A DNA stretch of 64,000 bases from Zanthoxylum bungeanum. Taxonomy: Eukaryota > Streptophyta > Magnoliopsida > Sapindales > Rutaceae. A program made the translations under genes and the position numbers. Of this stretch, positions 10,796-26,000 are shown in pieces. The notes beneath the pieces were generated by a model. The model saw only the letters and a program-made list of their open reading frames with translations, did no database searches and was not told the origin of the DNA. The DNA lies in assembly GCA_019454045.1 (NCBI GenBank), contig SKCR01023427.1, forward strand, positions 434,001-498,000. The letters are read 5' to 3'. The stretch's first letter is position 1. Each line of letters begins with the position of its first letter.

Positions 10796-13571
10796 GTCTC
10801 CACTTGGCCTATAGTCAATCACTCAAGTGTCCTACACCTGAACTATATACCGGTCGCTCAATCTTCTGCTAAGAAACAGCTTTTGTCAGCGGATTTGCAA
10901 TGTTATCGTCTGATGTGTTTTATTTGGTCATCACATTGCCACGATGTATGATCAAACAAATCAGATGATTTAGTTGAAGTACATACTTGGATCGTTGATG
11001 AGACCACAATTCTTTAGCCTGCGCTGTAGCCTAGCTCAGCTGTTAACAGAACTATACCTAATCCAATTAAGATTATAATATATCCAAAATGCTTCTTTTG
11101 CTGCCTCATCTGCAACAATTTTCCGCTTTTGTTGTTTATACGTCAATAGTATCTTGCTTGGAAGATTTCCAACTCACTGTTCCATTATTCAAACTAAATA
11201 ATTACCCTTATTGTGACTTAATGTCGTGTTTATCGATTTGGAAACTTACAGCGGTGAACCTAGACACCTCAAGTTCTCATTCTCCATAAATTAAGAAAGC
11301 ATCCTTAGTTCGTCCAAGATACTCAAGGATGTTCTTTAGATCAATCCAATGACCATCACCTGGATTGCCTTTATAATGTCTACATATGCTCAAAGCATAT
11401 GAGACATCAGGTCACATACATTTCAAAAACGTACAAACTCTGGGAGAGTTGTCAGCAGCTTTCTAGATCTATCCCAGTAGATCTTTATTCCTAGAATGAA
11501 GCCTGTTTATCCCAGGTATTCCATGGAGAATTTAATGAAAGCCAAACTTTCACTGATTATAATATGGGAATGTTATTGCTAAGAAGCAATACATTATCAA
11601 CTTATAGGATATTTGTTGTCAGTGCGCTCCCACTAACCTTCTTATATACACAAGAATTATATTTGTTTTGAATTAAATCATATACCATTATGATTACATC
11701 AAAATGTTGGTTCCAAGAACGCATTGCTTGTTTCAATCCATAAATGGATCGATTTAACTTGCAAACCTTGTTTGCTTGTTTTGGTACGACAAAACCGTCA
11801 ACATCCTCCAAAAAATTTCCGTTAAGAAAAGCAGTTTTGGCTTCTATGTGCCATATTTCATAAATGAAATATGCAATATTTGCAAGCATTATCCAAATGG
11901 ATTTAATCATGGCAACAAGTGAAAAATATTCGTCGTAGTCGACACTATGTCGTTGACGATACCCTTTCTGTACAAGTCTAGCCGTGTACATTTGTACGTT
12001 GCCATCCATGTATGTCTTCCTTGAAGACTCATATAGTACCAATAGTCACAATGCCTTTTGGTACATCAACCAGTATCCAAACTTAGTTGGTATACATGGA
12101 ATCTTTTTCGGACTTCATGGCATTTTGCCATAGAAGGGAGTCGATACCTTGTATCACTTCCTCATACGTAGTCGGTTCGTCTTCCTCAGTAAGATTGATA
12201 TCTACATAAGGTGAGATCAGAAACCCATACCTCCCAGGTTGTTTTCTGATTCTCTCCGACCTACGCGGTTCTTGTGTATTCGAAGATTATTGGTATAGTT
12301 TCATCATTGATAAACTGTTGATGTTCTGTGAGGACTCGGTACCTGGAACAGTATTACTCCGATTTTCATAGAGTTTTACTTTCCTCCCACTCACCATTGC
12401 ATATAGGAATTCATCTTAGGAATACCGCATGGAGAGCAACAATTACATTGTTCTCCTGTGAGTTGTATAAGTACTATACTTTGGTTTCTCTAGGACAACC
12501 TACAAATTAAGCACTTATCCGATTTGGGTTCTAGTTTGGTACCATCTAAACATATGCCCAGCATTCCCAAATCTTCAGGAATGAGAAATCTGGTTTCTTT
12601 CCTGTTCATATCTAATATGAAATCTGTTTAACAAATTTTCACGGAACCTTATTCAAAATAAGTATTGCACTGTTTAATGCTTATCCCTTGAAGGAAATTG
12701 GTAGCTCAGAGCGACTCATCATCAACCTTATCATGTTCAACAAAATTCAGTTTCTTTATTTGGACACATCGCTCAATTGAGGTGTTTCGGGAGGACTCCA
12801 CTTTGAAATAATACTATACTTTTTCAAGTAATCGAGAAACTTATTACTTAAGTATTTTCCACCACAATCTAATCGTGACAGTTTTATACTTTAGCTGGTA
12901 TGTCTGTCTACTTCGTGTCGAAACTCTTTGAATTACTCAAAAGTTTCTGATTTGTGTTTCATTTGAAACACATAACCGTAACACGATGCTACATCCGTAA
13001 AGATCGCAAAGTATTCATTTCCTCTTCTAGCCTAGCTAGATATGGGCCCACTTACGTCACTATAAACGAGGGCTAACAGATCAGTGGCACTTACTCTTTT
13101 ACCAAATAAAAGGTATTTTAGGCACTTTGTCTAATAAACTAGATTCGTAGACATCATTTAAATTAGAATCAAATCCGTCATAGTATCCACTCTTCGAAAG
13201 TGTGGATATACGAGTCTTGTTAATGTGTCCTATACAATAATGCCACAAATAAGTCTCAACTGATTAATTCAGTTTGAGCTATTTTTTTGTCATGTTATAT
13301 GTTTGAGATTTGTTTATTTTCAAAATATAAATACTGTTATTCACATCCAATGTGTTTATCTCAATATCATCTTTATAAATAAAACACTTAGTGTTCTATA
13401 ATATAAAGGCATACCCGCAACGGGTTAAACATAGATATAGAGATAATGTCTCAAGTCAAACTATGTGCATTTTAACAATTTCTTAATTTAGGTACATGCC
13501 CAAAGAGCAGTTCCAAACTTAGGTTTCTACAGCCAAAACAGCGACTCTCGTCCCGTTTCCGACTCGTAGGT
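10796..13571 (-). pseudogene. copia pol remnant (protease end, RT, RNase H)
   Basis: Minus-strand decayed polyprotein. At 13300-13571 the protease / pre-integrase region is recognisable (RVAVLAVET, IISISMFN). At 11602-12042 a 146-codon frame shows the copia reverse transcriptase with ARLVQKGYRQ, DYDEYFSLVA, KTAFLNGNFLEDV and NRSIYGLKQAMRSWNQ. The first catalytic Asp segment reads HIEAKTAFLNG and the YVDD box (about 11582-11595) is stop-V-D-N, so the enzyme is dead. RNase H ends with DNIANPLTKAVS near 10850-10930, just before the LTR. Frameshifts and stops occur throughout. The nested copia element at 13572 splits this region from gag. Confidence 0.85.
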
Positions 13572-16194
13572 TGTAGGGATTTTTAGGGGCTAAATCCGGT
13601 AACGCAGCGGAAGCGGGGGAAAATCGTATTTTCCAATTTCAAAACTTTTTCTCGGATTAATTAAATAAGCATATTTATTTAATTATCCAATAATCAAATT
13701 ATGAAATAAAATTCAAATAAATCATATTTAAGTGAATTTACCAAATTGCCCTTATATTGGTATTTTGTCCATTTTAGTCCGAAATTGATCTAATCAATTT
13801 TGAATGATTCTAAATCATTTCTAAGATGAACTTAGCATGTTCAAAACATCAAAACACCAAAAGCTACAAAAAACCCAAAATTCAAGTGCTTGGCCGAATG
13901 CACCATTTGGTGCCAAATTGTGCACTTTGTCATTTCATGCTTCAAAACACATCAAGATGTAATCCAATCAACATGAAACTTTATATGCATCATATACACA
14001 TCCAAATACACAACATATATGAAAATCCCCAAATTTGGAATTGGTCATGAACCCTAATTTTTCAATTTCTTCAAATTGGACAAATTAGACCAATTGGGTT
14101 AAATCAATTACTTTAATCATCTTCTTCCATCCAATCAAAGTCTCAACACAATGAAACAACTCAAGATCAAATCTAGGTCATCTAAGAGTGGGTCAACAAC
14201 TCTAGATTAGCAACATGGTTTCCAAAACCTTAAAAGAATGCTTATTACTACACTAGTAATAAACTTCCAACATCATACATGCATTTCACACTTCATCAAA
14301 CTTTTATCCATCAAAAGTACAAAGAATAAAGAATAGAAAAACTCAAGAACATCACAAGATTTCCCACAACAAGAGGAACAAATTACTCTCTAATGGAAGG
14401 TTGGAAAACTTACTAAATTCCAAGTTTTTCCTTGTTTTTCTTTTCTTTTCTCTCTCCAACTTCTTTGCCTTGTTTTAATGGAGTTTTGATAAAGTGAAAA
14501 TGGTTCCTTAAACCCTAAAATTAAATGAAACAATATATACTTGCCCAAATAAAGGTCTTGGCCGAATTTGGCCTAAAGGAATGCAAGTTATACTAGTTTC
14601 ATTTCATTTCAATTTCATTTGCCAAGTTGATAAAATGATCATTACATTTTAATGACAATTTCAACTTAGTCAACAATGGCAACATGAAAAATATAACCAT
14701 TATATTCAATTAGGTTATGGCCGAAATTTAACAAAAAAATAAAGGAAAAAGATATTTTCATTTTTCAAACAATTTAAACAAATATCTTAAGAAGTCAAAA
14801 TCAATTTGACAACCATTTCCTTTAATGTATAAGTCAACAATTGCAACTTATAATCATTTCCTAACTTATCATTTGGTGAGATATTTATATTTTAATTATA
14901 TTAATCATTTAACAATTAAATAATTAATTAATTAATTAAATACAAATATATCAATATATGTATTATATTTACTTTAAATATCTCAAATACATATATTGAT
15001 GATATATGTCAAATACCTTTATTTGACTATTTATTAATGTGTATTTAATAATATCATATATTAAATACAAATACACATTAATTAGGAAATGACGGTTCGG
15101 CCCGTTCGCATGTATTTTTCGTTTAACGATTAAACGATTTATAAATAATCATCATTATTCATAAATGTTGCTCTAGTGCTCTACGAGTATGTTTCATTAT
15201 TGAGATTCTCTAGATTCAGGTATATCCGTCACGAAATCCAATTTCATGTCCATAATCTATCCACCCGTAGATTATGACGATCACGGATAAACTAGCTGAA
15301 TCATACAGGTCGAGGTCATTGCATACGTATAATCCCTCCGTCACAGGTATCCAGATAATCCCAGAGATATAGATGTAAACGTCAAATCTCTATAGGTATT
15401 ATCTCGTCGACGTATCTATTAGCAATCTCTAAATAACACTCGGAACTTACTTCCGATGTATACTGTGGCCACAGATTTAACAGACGACTGCTAATATATA
15501 TGGACTACCTATGCTCTGTACACAGAACTGACGGATCCTATCTTGACACACACAGGATATCCTGAGGATCGATCCACACCCAACGAACAGGCGGAGGTCT
15601 GATCTAAATAGATCGGTGACGTGACTGTCATCTAAGTGTGGAGGATGTCTCATACATCCACAGTGGTGTCTCAAGTCGAAGGACCACTATGCTACTCAAC
15701 CCGAGAAGATTCTTATTGACGTTGGTGTACCATCCATTAAGAATCTTCGGTGAGCCGTTCAGTGTTTATCCACTATAAACACCTACACGTCTATACGAGT
15801 CTCCAGACTCATGGTTCATTGGGATAAACCATCGGACCAAGTCACGATATACGACATGTACTGGTCTCAACGGATTTGACTAACCGACCCGTGTTAGCAA
15901 ATCTTGACCAGGAACTTGTTTGATAATATACATATAGCAGTGACACTTCCCAATGTCAATTACAAACTAACTTTGTAACTGTGTACTGCATTATATATTA
16001 TCGGGCCTTTGTCTAATATATACATATCACTAAACCATATTTAGTTTCAATCTAATCGTAATCAGATCGAATACGTATATAAGAACAAGAGGTGCAACCA
16101 TAAATAAGTAATATTATGGAATAAGGGGATGTTCGTATTCATGAATCAGACATAAATACGGCCCGGATTGGCGCTCTGAGCACCAACCCCAAAA
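13572..16194 (-). repeat. 3' LTR of nested copia
   Basis: 2623 bp, nearly identical to 20397-23022. A 74-codon frame in each copy (13826-14050 and 20651-20875) differs by one residue only. Contains an AT-rich stretch around 14890-15070. Confidence 0.92.
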
Positions 16195-19100
16195 ATTTCT
16201 CCCACTTGCTCTATTGCCAATCCACGGTATCATATACACGTCTCAATGTGCATCGTATGCACATGGTCCTCAAAAGCTCACCCAGTACTTAAGAGGTAGG
16301 CAACCAAAAACAAGTCCGCTATGACATATTGAGTTTGTCAAACAAACTCTATCGTTTCCCATAGTCAGCACCATTCATATTTTGTAGAATCTAGATTATA
16401 CATTAATATGACTCTGATGCTACTTCAGTATTGTGCTACAGCTACTGAGTTGTCCAAGTATTAAGGATCAAATCCAAAATACTATGAACAACCGCAAACA
16501 TAATAACAATTCAACACTTCTATTTTATAAGGTCACTATGCAACTTCATAAGTCAATACTTCATAAGTTGCATCTAACTCTACTCAGTTAGTAGAATCCT
16601 TCGTGACACTCCCACTGCATCTTTTCTGACTTTTTATGACGTAGACTGTCTAACGTCATAATTAGTCTCAAAACTAATATGACCCTAATGGTTGCAGACT
16701 ATATTCTCCATGAATTAGAAACTCGTTCTTAATATCTCAAAGATCACAAAGAACGTGTTTCAAGATCCATCATATGGTCTATAGGATGTCAAAATAACTC
16801 GTAACAATTACGATTAAATCAATATCTATAATCGCACATTATAAAATATTTATTAGTTCATCATCAAATGATACATAAGATTGATTAGACATTCTAATCA
16901 ATATCTCTTTCGAAAAAAGGAATCATCATTTACGAAAAATGAATACTTTATATAAGACACACAATAACTGTCGAAAAGTTATACTAAATGTCATACAGAT
17001 AGCCTTGTTATGTCTCTCATTAGATCATATCTAATGTACGACTAATAGGAGTATCTCACAAGTCTCTTGGTTTTATATCTTATATAAAACTTTATATCGT
17101 ATATAAAAGAGACTACTCCCTCTTTTATCACGGAGTAAAGAAGACTTAGGTAAATCTTTTACCTCATAAACATCTCATTATTACTATAATAATGACAATG
17201 TCGTTAAGATATATAACACTAGAAAGTAATATGTACGCTCCCACTAACCCTTCTAATCACATATGTATTCTATATACTTTGACAAGATCAGACAATCTGA
17301 CGATATCAAAAATAGAGAACACATACTTCTGGAAGACTTATCCGAGTCTACAATAGGCTCTATAAGCTAACACACTAAACTGCGATCTCAGCAGAAACAC
17401 AAACTCTAGGACCATTTCAGAATGAATTCTTCAAATAAGGAAAACACAACTGATCTCTTATCTGAATAAGTCATCCAAAAACGCCACTTTGCATTCTTTA
17501 GCTAAAATATACAGTTTATTATCAACATTAACCAATATATCTTTAATTGTTCAATTAGTGTGACTAGAGATAAGTTTTCTCAGAATCTACAATAGATTGC
17601 TGAGTATAAATTTTATCACTGTCATACTATAAAGGTCAAACCTTTAATAAGCTCACATTGCTTCCGTTGTGCAAACAATTAGCACATATCATGAACTAAT
17701 TCATAATGAAAGCGTAATCAAGTTCAAAACTTGATCATAGTAAGCTATGAACAATCTTAGATCTAAGGTTCAATGGTGAACTTCCAGATACGATATCAAA
17801 TATCGCTTCCATTAAAAGTCATAGGATAATTTTTTCTTCAATAAGAAAACAACGGAACCATTAAGTATCAAATACTCGTGAATGATTCTGTTATCCTATT
17901 GGACTTGTACGGAAGATGTATAAGGGCTGTTTCATCTTATTAATTACATAGTTCCATTTATAATTTATCATTCTCACATTTGACTTCAATAAGTCAAGTC
18001 TTTTCTACAATAGTTAACATCTGATGTTACACACCAAGTAATAAAACGATTTTATTACTTAGAATCGTAGGAAAGATATTCTATTAAATAGAATACAATA
18101 TTCTATTAAACAGAATAAACGATAAACTTTTACTTATACCTCCGAGGTGTAAGTAATTTCCATTATATAACTATTATATAAAAGAAAGATTGAAATCTCA
18201 AACTTTTCAAGATTCAAATTTTCTACCTATACATATCATATATGCAACTGTAGAAAATAATGGAACATTAATTAAAGAGATGAATTAGTGTTACTGGAGT
18301 ATAACCCCAAGAGTATTGAAACTAATTCGGTAACTTTCAATATTAGACGAATCAAATCATATAAGATTCGATTGCTCACACTACTCAATTCCATCAAGAT
18401 GGAATCGTGGAAGAACAATATTGAATATGAATCATATTCACTAAATAACCTTAGAACTAATTGCTTTAAATTCATACGTTTGATCGTATCAAAGATCTTT
18501 GAAGAGTTCAAAGACATGTTATGAATTTTGAGGATAGAATTCTCTAAAACCTTTAGATTAAATATATTTGAACAAGTCAAAAATGTTCAATCTACGTTTC
18601 ATCAGAACGGATTGAAAGTACTTGATACTTTCAAGACTTTCAATATGTGTTCCTTCAGAAACACGTAACTAAGTTATGACAATTCATCAACTAAGTTACG
18701 AAATAAAGAAAACTATCTTAAGCAATTATTATTTATAAAACTACATACATCCAATGTATCAGTTAAATAAATTTGGTGGTCCAATGACAATCATTAGTTA
18801 AACGAGATCTTAATCACTTTCCTGAATACAATATTCATTAAATGGATAAGGATGTGTAGTGTGATCTAGTATCAAACCATCATTTACCATACGGAATAAG
18901 CATCCAATGCTTAAGTGATTAAACTCATAAAGCACCGTTCTAAATTATTTACTTTACCGAATAATTTCTATTTATGTTTATCTCTACGTCAATGACACTA
19001 CTAGTTATTATAAATATGTAACAATTGTTTATAAAGAACAAGTGACTATCCAATAGTCGCAAGTTCCGATATCAAATATCAAAACAATCGTTAACCAATA

Positions 19101-20396
19101 TTTCAAATAACTAGACGGGAGATCTGGTATCCAATACCTATAGTTGTAGTATTGTGAAAATCAATATTTTCTATACACAAATATACGCATCTCCTTTCTT
19201 TTGCTTTACTATTTGCATTCAACTATTCACAACAATTGTAAATAACTGATTAGCAAATTGTGTCAGACACATTACCTCTAAAGGTAATTAAAGCTTAGAA
19301 ATGTCATTACTAGATAAACAAATACCTAATAGGGCTTTCTAATGCCAGTCAAGAATCTCGAGACATGAACTAATTACAAGTCAATTCTTACTGCATTAGA
19401 AACTATTGTCTCTAAAGTATTATATCCTAAAGGGGATATCTATCTAGATTATCTATCATGACTTAGAAACTAAGTCATTAACCATCTTTTATTTTTGAAG
19501 AAAATCGGAACAATAGTTCCCGATGGTTTAGACCAATCTAATAATATCCTAGTCTAGTAGTATCTAGAACCTATTCTAGATAACTGCAACCAAGAGTCAA
19601 GTCAGATAACATATCAAAATATGTGTGCAGTAAATAAAAGTTTAATTCTATATAAACAATAGAATAAGGAAACAAACAAGCAGCAATTTCCATAATAACA
19701 TACACTGCCTAAGTTATGGAATATTTTAAACTTAGCAGTGCCTCCCATTATTTTTACGTAATGCCGTAATCCCCAACGGAAAGACGAGAATTCAATAATT
19801 AAATCGAATTCCATAATGGGAAGAGGACCCCATGAATATATTTCGACTCACAGCAGAGGCACGGTCTCACCGACGTATATTCACAGGTAGACAACTAATT
19901 GTCAATCACTCACTGGTGACTCCATGGTTCTGGTCCTGGCCGTTTCTCGTTGTCGCTGCGAAGGCAGGCCCACAAGGAGACGTACCAAGGTTAAACTTGT
20001 CAATGATAAACTCAAGTTACTTGCGTAACCCTGACAGCTAGGGCACGTTCAGGATTCCGCTTTCGCTTGAATTTATCTAGTATCTAATATACATTCGGCA
20101 TAAATATTTCTATCAGCTACACTACACCCTCACAGCAGAGGCACGGTCTCGAATGTAGTCAACGAAAAGATATTTATAAACCGTATTGACAAGACGGACC
20201 AAGAAACAAGTATTCCAAATACTAGTTACTTTAAAACCTTATTAAGCGGAGATATTCCAATAAGTGTCATACACCCTAAATCTAATCAAATTAGATTATA
20301 ACATGCATGTATAAAGTCAAGAAACATGATTAAACATTGAATAAAACAAGCTAATCATTTATGGTGGCCTAGAATCAGACTTGCTCTGATACCATT
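16195..20396 (-). pseudogene. Decayed interior of nested copia
   Basis: No frame longer than about 100 codons. A faint reverse transcriptase trace is visible on the minus strand at about 17100-17250, where the V-S-G-S motif that precedes the YVDD box in copia survives, followed by stops. A 20-bp direct repeat (starting CACAGCAGAGGC) occurs near 19848 and 20129 in the 5' leader. Gag cannot be recognised. Confidence 0.7.
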
Positions 20397-23022
20397 TGTA
20401 GGGGTTTTTAGGGGGTGAATCCGGTAACGCAGCGGAAGCGGTGGAAAATCGTATTTTCCAATTTCAAAACTTTTTCTCGGATTAATTAAATAAGCATATT
20501 TATTTAATTATCCAATAATCAAATTATGAAATAAAATTCAAATAAATCATATTTAAGTGAATTTACCAAATTGCCCTTATATTGGTATTTTGTCCATTTT
20601 AGTCCGAAATTGATCTAATCAATTTTGAATGATTCTAAATCATTTCTAAGATGAACTTAGCATGTTCAAAACATCAAAACACCAAAAGCTACCAAAAACC
20701 CAAAATTCAAGTGCTTGGCCGAATGCACCATTTGGTGCCAAATTGTGCACTTTGTCATTTCATGCTTCAAAACACATCAAGATGTAATCCAATCAACATG
20801 AAACTTTATATGCATCATATACACATCCAAATACACAACATATATGAAAATCCCCAAATTTGGAATTGGTCATGAACCCTATTTTTCAATTTCTTCAAAT
20901 TGGACAAATTAGACCAAATTGGTTAAATCAATTACTTTAATCATCTTTCTTCCATCCAATCAAAGTCTCAACACAATGAAACAACTCAAGATCAAATCTA
21001 GGTCATCTAAGAGTGGGTCAACAACTCTAGATTAGCAACATGGTTTCCAAAACCTTAAAAGAATGCTTATTACTACACTAGTAATAAACTTCCAACATCA
21101 TACATGCATTTCACCTTCATCAAACTTTTATCCATCAAAAGTACAAAGAATAAAGAATAGAAAAACTCAAGAACATCACAAGATGTTTCCCACAACAAGA
21201 GGAACAAATTACTCTCTAATGGAAGGTTGGAAATACTTACTAAATTCCAAGTTTTTCCTTGTTTTTCTTTTCTTTTCTCTCTACCTTCTTTGCCTTGTTT
21301 TAATGGAGTTTTGATAAAGTGAAAATGGTTCCTTAAACCCTAAAATTAAATGAAACAATATATAACTTGCCCAAATAAAGGTCTTGGCCGAATTTGGCCT
21401 AAGGAAATGCAAGTTATACTAGTTTCATTTCATTTCAATTTCATTTGCCAAGTTGATAAAATGATCATTACATTTTAATGACAATTTCAACTTAGTCAAC
21501 AATGGCAACATGAAAAAATAACCATTATATTCAATTAGGGTTATGGCCGAAATTTAAAACAAAAAAATAAAGGAAAAAGATATTTTCATTTTTCAAACAA
21601 TTTAAACAAATATCTTAAGAAGTCAAAATCAATTTGACAACCATTTCCTTTAATGTATAAGTCAACAATTGCAACTTATAATCATTTCCTAACTTTATCA
21701 TTTGGTGAGATATTTATATTTTTAATTATATTAATCATTTAACAATTAAATAATTAATTAATTAATTAAATACAAATATATCAAATATATGTATTATATT
21801 TACTTTAAATATCTCAAATACATATATTGATGATATATGTCAAATACCTTTATTTGACTATTTATTAATGTGTATTTAATAATATCATATATTAAATACA
21901 AATACACATTAATTAGGAAATGACGGTTCGGCCCGTTCGCATGTATTTTTCGTTTAACGATTAAACGATTTATAAATAATCATCATTATTCATAAATGTT
22001 GCTCTAGTGCTCTACGAGTATGTTTCATTATTGAGACTCTCTAGATTCAGGTATATCCGTCACGAAATCCAATTTCATGTCCATAATCTATCCACCCGTA
22101 GATTATGACGATCACGGATAAACTAGCTGAATCATACAGGTCGAGGTCATTGTATACGTATAATCCCTCCGTCACAGGTATCCAGATAATCCCAGAGATA
22201 TAGATGTAAACGTCAAATCTCTACAGGTATTATCTCTTCGACGTATCTATTAGCAATCTCTAAATAACACTCGGAACTTACTTCCGATGTACTGTGGCCA
22301 CAGATTTAACAGACTGCTAATAATATATGGACTACCTATGCTCTGTACACAGAACTGACGGATCCTATCTTGACACACACAGGATATCCTGAGGATCGAT
22401 CCACACCCAACGAACAGGCGGAGGTCTGATCTAAATAGATCGTTGACGTGACTGCCATCTAAGTGTGGAGGATGTCTCATACATCCACAGTGGTGTCTCA
22501 AGTCGAAGGACCACTATGCTACTCAACCCGAGAAGATTCTTATTGACGTTGGTGTACTATCCATTAAGAATCTTCGGTGAGCCGTTCAGTGTTTATCCAC
22601 TATAAACACCTACACGTCTAGACGAGTCTCCAGACTCATGGTTCATTGGGATAAACCATCGTACCAAGTCACGATATACGACATGTACTGGTCTCAACGG
22701 ATTTGACTAACCGACCCGTGTTAGCAAATCTTGACCAGGAACTTTGTTTGATAATATACATATAGCAGTGACACTTCCCAATGTCAATTACAAACTAACT
22801 TTGTAACTGTGTACTGCATTATATATTATCGGGCATTTGTCTAATATATACATATCACTAAACCATATTTAGTTTCAATCTAATCGTAATCAGATCGAAT
22901 ACGTATATAAGAACAAGAGGTGCAACCATAAATAAGTAATATTATGGAATAAAGGGATGTTCGTATTCATGAATCAGACATAAATATGGCCCGGATTGAC
23001 GCTCTGAGCACCAACCCCAACA
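20397..23022 (-). repeat. 5' LTR of nested copia
   Basis: 2626 bp; see the 3' LTR entry. Ends CCCCAACA followed by the TSD TAGGT. Confidence 0.92.
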
Positions 23023-23027
23023 TAGGT

Positions 23028-26000
23028 CAATCTCATCTGAAGCCAGTATGCTGCTTATCAGCAGATCCCGCACATCAGTACATATGTATGTACCACATCT
23101 AATATCTAAATCCAATTTTAAAACTAGTAGTGGTCATGTTTATAACAAACATACATGAAGTCAGAGCCTTGCCTCGCCTTCACTTCCTTCATGTCTGCCT
23201 TGTCCATATGGCAGTTACGCTTCCAGTGGCCCGTTTGCCACAGTTTAGGCAGATATATTGGGATATGTCCTTAGTCATCCAAGAAGACTGTTACGATTTC
23301 GCCTTTGCCCCCTTTTCTTCACATCCCTAGAAGCTTTCGGCCAAGCCTTGTTTCTGGGATGTCGAAGTAAGATGCGCCTTGCGCTTTTTGCCCTTTTGCA
23401 AGCTCTGGTTGTGTCTCCTTGAGCATAGCCATTAAGTCTCCAAGAGTTTTGTCCTACAATTAGTACTTCTAAAATCTAAAATAAGATATATAAAGATCCT
23501 TCAATTTTAACATCATGATATAAAGATCTAATCCGTAGTTCTGATGAAGAAATTAAGGAGTCATTGCAGCAAGCATAATAGATTGAGCACTAAAGTTATC
23601 ACCACCATGAGTTTTCAAAACTCATGCTCTACTATTTGCTCAACTCCGGACTTAGGCCCAATAGGTCGCTCTATCAAATAGAGTAACTTCTCGACTTTTA
23701 AGACTATCCTGAAATTCATTTCCCAATATGAAAATTAAAGTCGTAAAAGACATTTATCTCTTAGGATTATGTCATTTGACACTAATCTTTCAATTCATCT
23801 TGATTGTTATAGTCCAACTATCCAATCAACGATTTCGGGTATAATCTAATGTAATGATTACTATAGTCTAACTATATAATTAACTACTATTTGATTGGTT
23901 AAATTCAAGTATATTAATTACTATAATCTAATTATATAATCAACTATAATTGAAGTAGTTTGAATACAGTCTAACTATTTAATTTAAACTAACATTTAAA
24001 TATTAGTCCAACTAATATATTTATATTTAAATAATGAAGAAAAATGAAATGAGCGCGTAATGGAAAGTATCTAAATGAAATTGCAAATTTAATACTTGCC
24101 TCCCACTATTTTTCGGCGAGCCTCTAACCCTCTGTGGAGTACTCGGGAAACCTAGTTTCCTAGTGGGCTAGGATCCCGTTAAATAACACACAATCTTGAC
24201 TTTGGCCAACAATTTGTATGATACTTAACTAGGTAGATCTCTAAGATCAATTGGATCTTATCCAATTCCTAGATTCAGTAGGTGGACTTCCAAGTCCAAA
24301 ACATATATCCAATATATGCCAATATATCCAATATATTGCCTAACTTTTTTCCTCTAAATCAACTAAGCATTGGCTTTGGCTCAACAAGCTTAATGATTCT
24401 AGTTAAGCGTGACCCATTGACAATGGAAAGCTTCGTAATCGAAGCCAATGAACAAGAAGTGACCTTGACTTTGACCAACAAATCACAACTTGCCCAAGGC
24501 GTACGATATGGAACAAAGCCTTCATGATTCAAACACATTCGCGATGGACAAAGGCCTTGACTTTAGCCAACAAACCAATGCCAATCTTGGATCTTGAGAG
24601 AGAATCACTCAGTGGAAGGAAATCACTTAATATTTGTTGAAGGTTTTTCGCGTAATTGGTAACCAATTAATTATCTTTGATTAGGTCTCATCATACACCC
24701 TTAAGCATGCATTCTAATAGCATAATAAGGCGCGTAATAAAATAATAATGATATACATATGGATATACAACAAATTGTTCCTTGAACAAATCTCTCAATT
24801 TTCTCTCTCCCGCTAGCACTATTCATACTTCTACTCAATTACATAATACTTCTAAAGAAACCTCATTTACATTGAGGGGAATAGGTGAGAAGAGAAATAC
24901 AATGAGAAAAGAAGTAATAAGCTGGACACGTAGTTCCAATTAAATAAATTCTAAATTTATTACAACAATTTCCAAAATTTCCCTCACCCTTCTAATATCC
25001 ATTCGATATACAGTATTCATACATACATCCATGTATTCACACAAAGTATGTAATTCAATCAATCTAATCTAATTAATTAATCTTTGAATTAATGACAATC
25101 CAATGTTCAAACAACGATTTGATTTGCGCGAGTCCAACTCGTTTAAGAATAAATATTCAAAGTACGTATTCTTGAATTATATCGAACTATTATTTTAATT
25201 CTAATTTAATTTGTATTCAATACTAATTCCAATTCAATTCCTAATTAAATAATTACATTTATTTATGTGCCTTAAAGACTTGGATACCAAATCCAATCTT
25301 AATGGGTCTTAAAGGCCCAATTAGTATCAAATATATTTTTAATTAAAGTCCAATGGGCTTTTAATTAATTCTTAAGACATGGACTTTGGTCATAATGGAT
25401 CAAACCCAAAATGCCAAGGCCCAAATAGGAATCGCCATATTGCCAAAAATCAATTTAGGCCCAATTAAATTATTAAAGGCCTAAATAGTCATATTTGGAC
25501 TTTATGGAAATGGTTTTGGGCCCAATTGGATCTAACCCAATTGTCTAAAACTAAACTTGGCCCAACCAAGCCCATTAGGCCCAAATACATCAAATTAGCC
25601 CAATTTAACTTAAAGAACAATTTTAATTAATATAACATTCCAAACATTACATTAATTTTAATTAAAGTGTAATAGCCATAATTAATTAGTTAAACTAATA
25701 TTTCCAAAACACCAATTACACTAATTAATCATGCTTTAATTAATCAACTCATGTCCAACACAAATTGAAGCAAAATCAATCCATTAAACATGCTTAGGCT
25801 CACGATTTTGGCTAGGAAATTATCATGCAATTTGATTTCAATCCAATAAAATCAACTTCTAACATACATTTCATACAACAACACATCCAATTGTCTAATT
25901 TTCAAAAAATCACCGTGAGTCATATCAGGGTATAATTTGGCCATGTCACTAAATTTGGGGGTTTTTGATCCAATCAATTTTTATCAAATCTAATGATGCA

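Larger units (their letters stand above)
13572..23022 (-). mobile_element. Nested copia-type element, TSD TAGGT, non-coding interior
   Basis: Inserted between gag and protease of the outer copia. TSD TAGGT at 13567-13571 and 23023-23027. LTRs are 13572-16194 (2623 bp) and 20397-23022 (2626 bp), beginning TGTAGGG on the plus strand and ending CCCCAACA (AAAA in the left copy). Primer site TGGTATCAGAGCAAG on the minus strand (20380-20394) sits 2 bp from the 5' LTR; a purine tract lies next to the 3' LTR (about 16195-16212). The two LTRs differ by few changes, yet the 4.2-kb interior has no coding frame of note. It was therefore probably non-autonomous when it inserted. Confidence 0.92.

Noticed and set aside
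18272..18580. 102-codon minus-strand frame in the nested copia interior
   Set aside because: No recognisable motif; AT-rich decayed pol sequence with an opposite-strand shadow.
13826..20875. Conserved 74-codon frame present twice (13826-14050 and 20651-20875)
   Set aside because: Both lie in the two LTRs of the same nested copia, so identity reflects LTR origin and not selection on a peptide.
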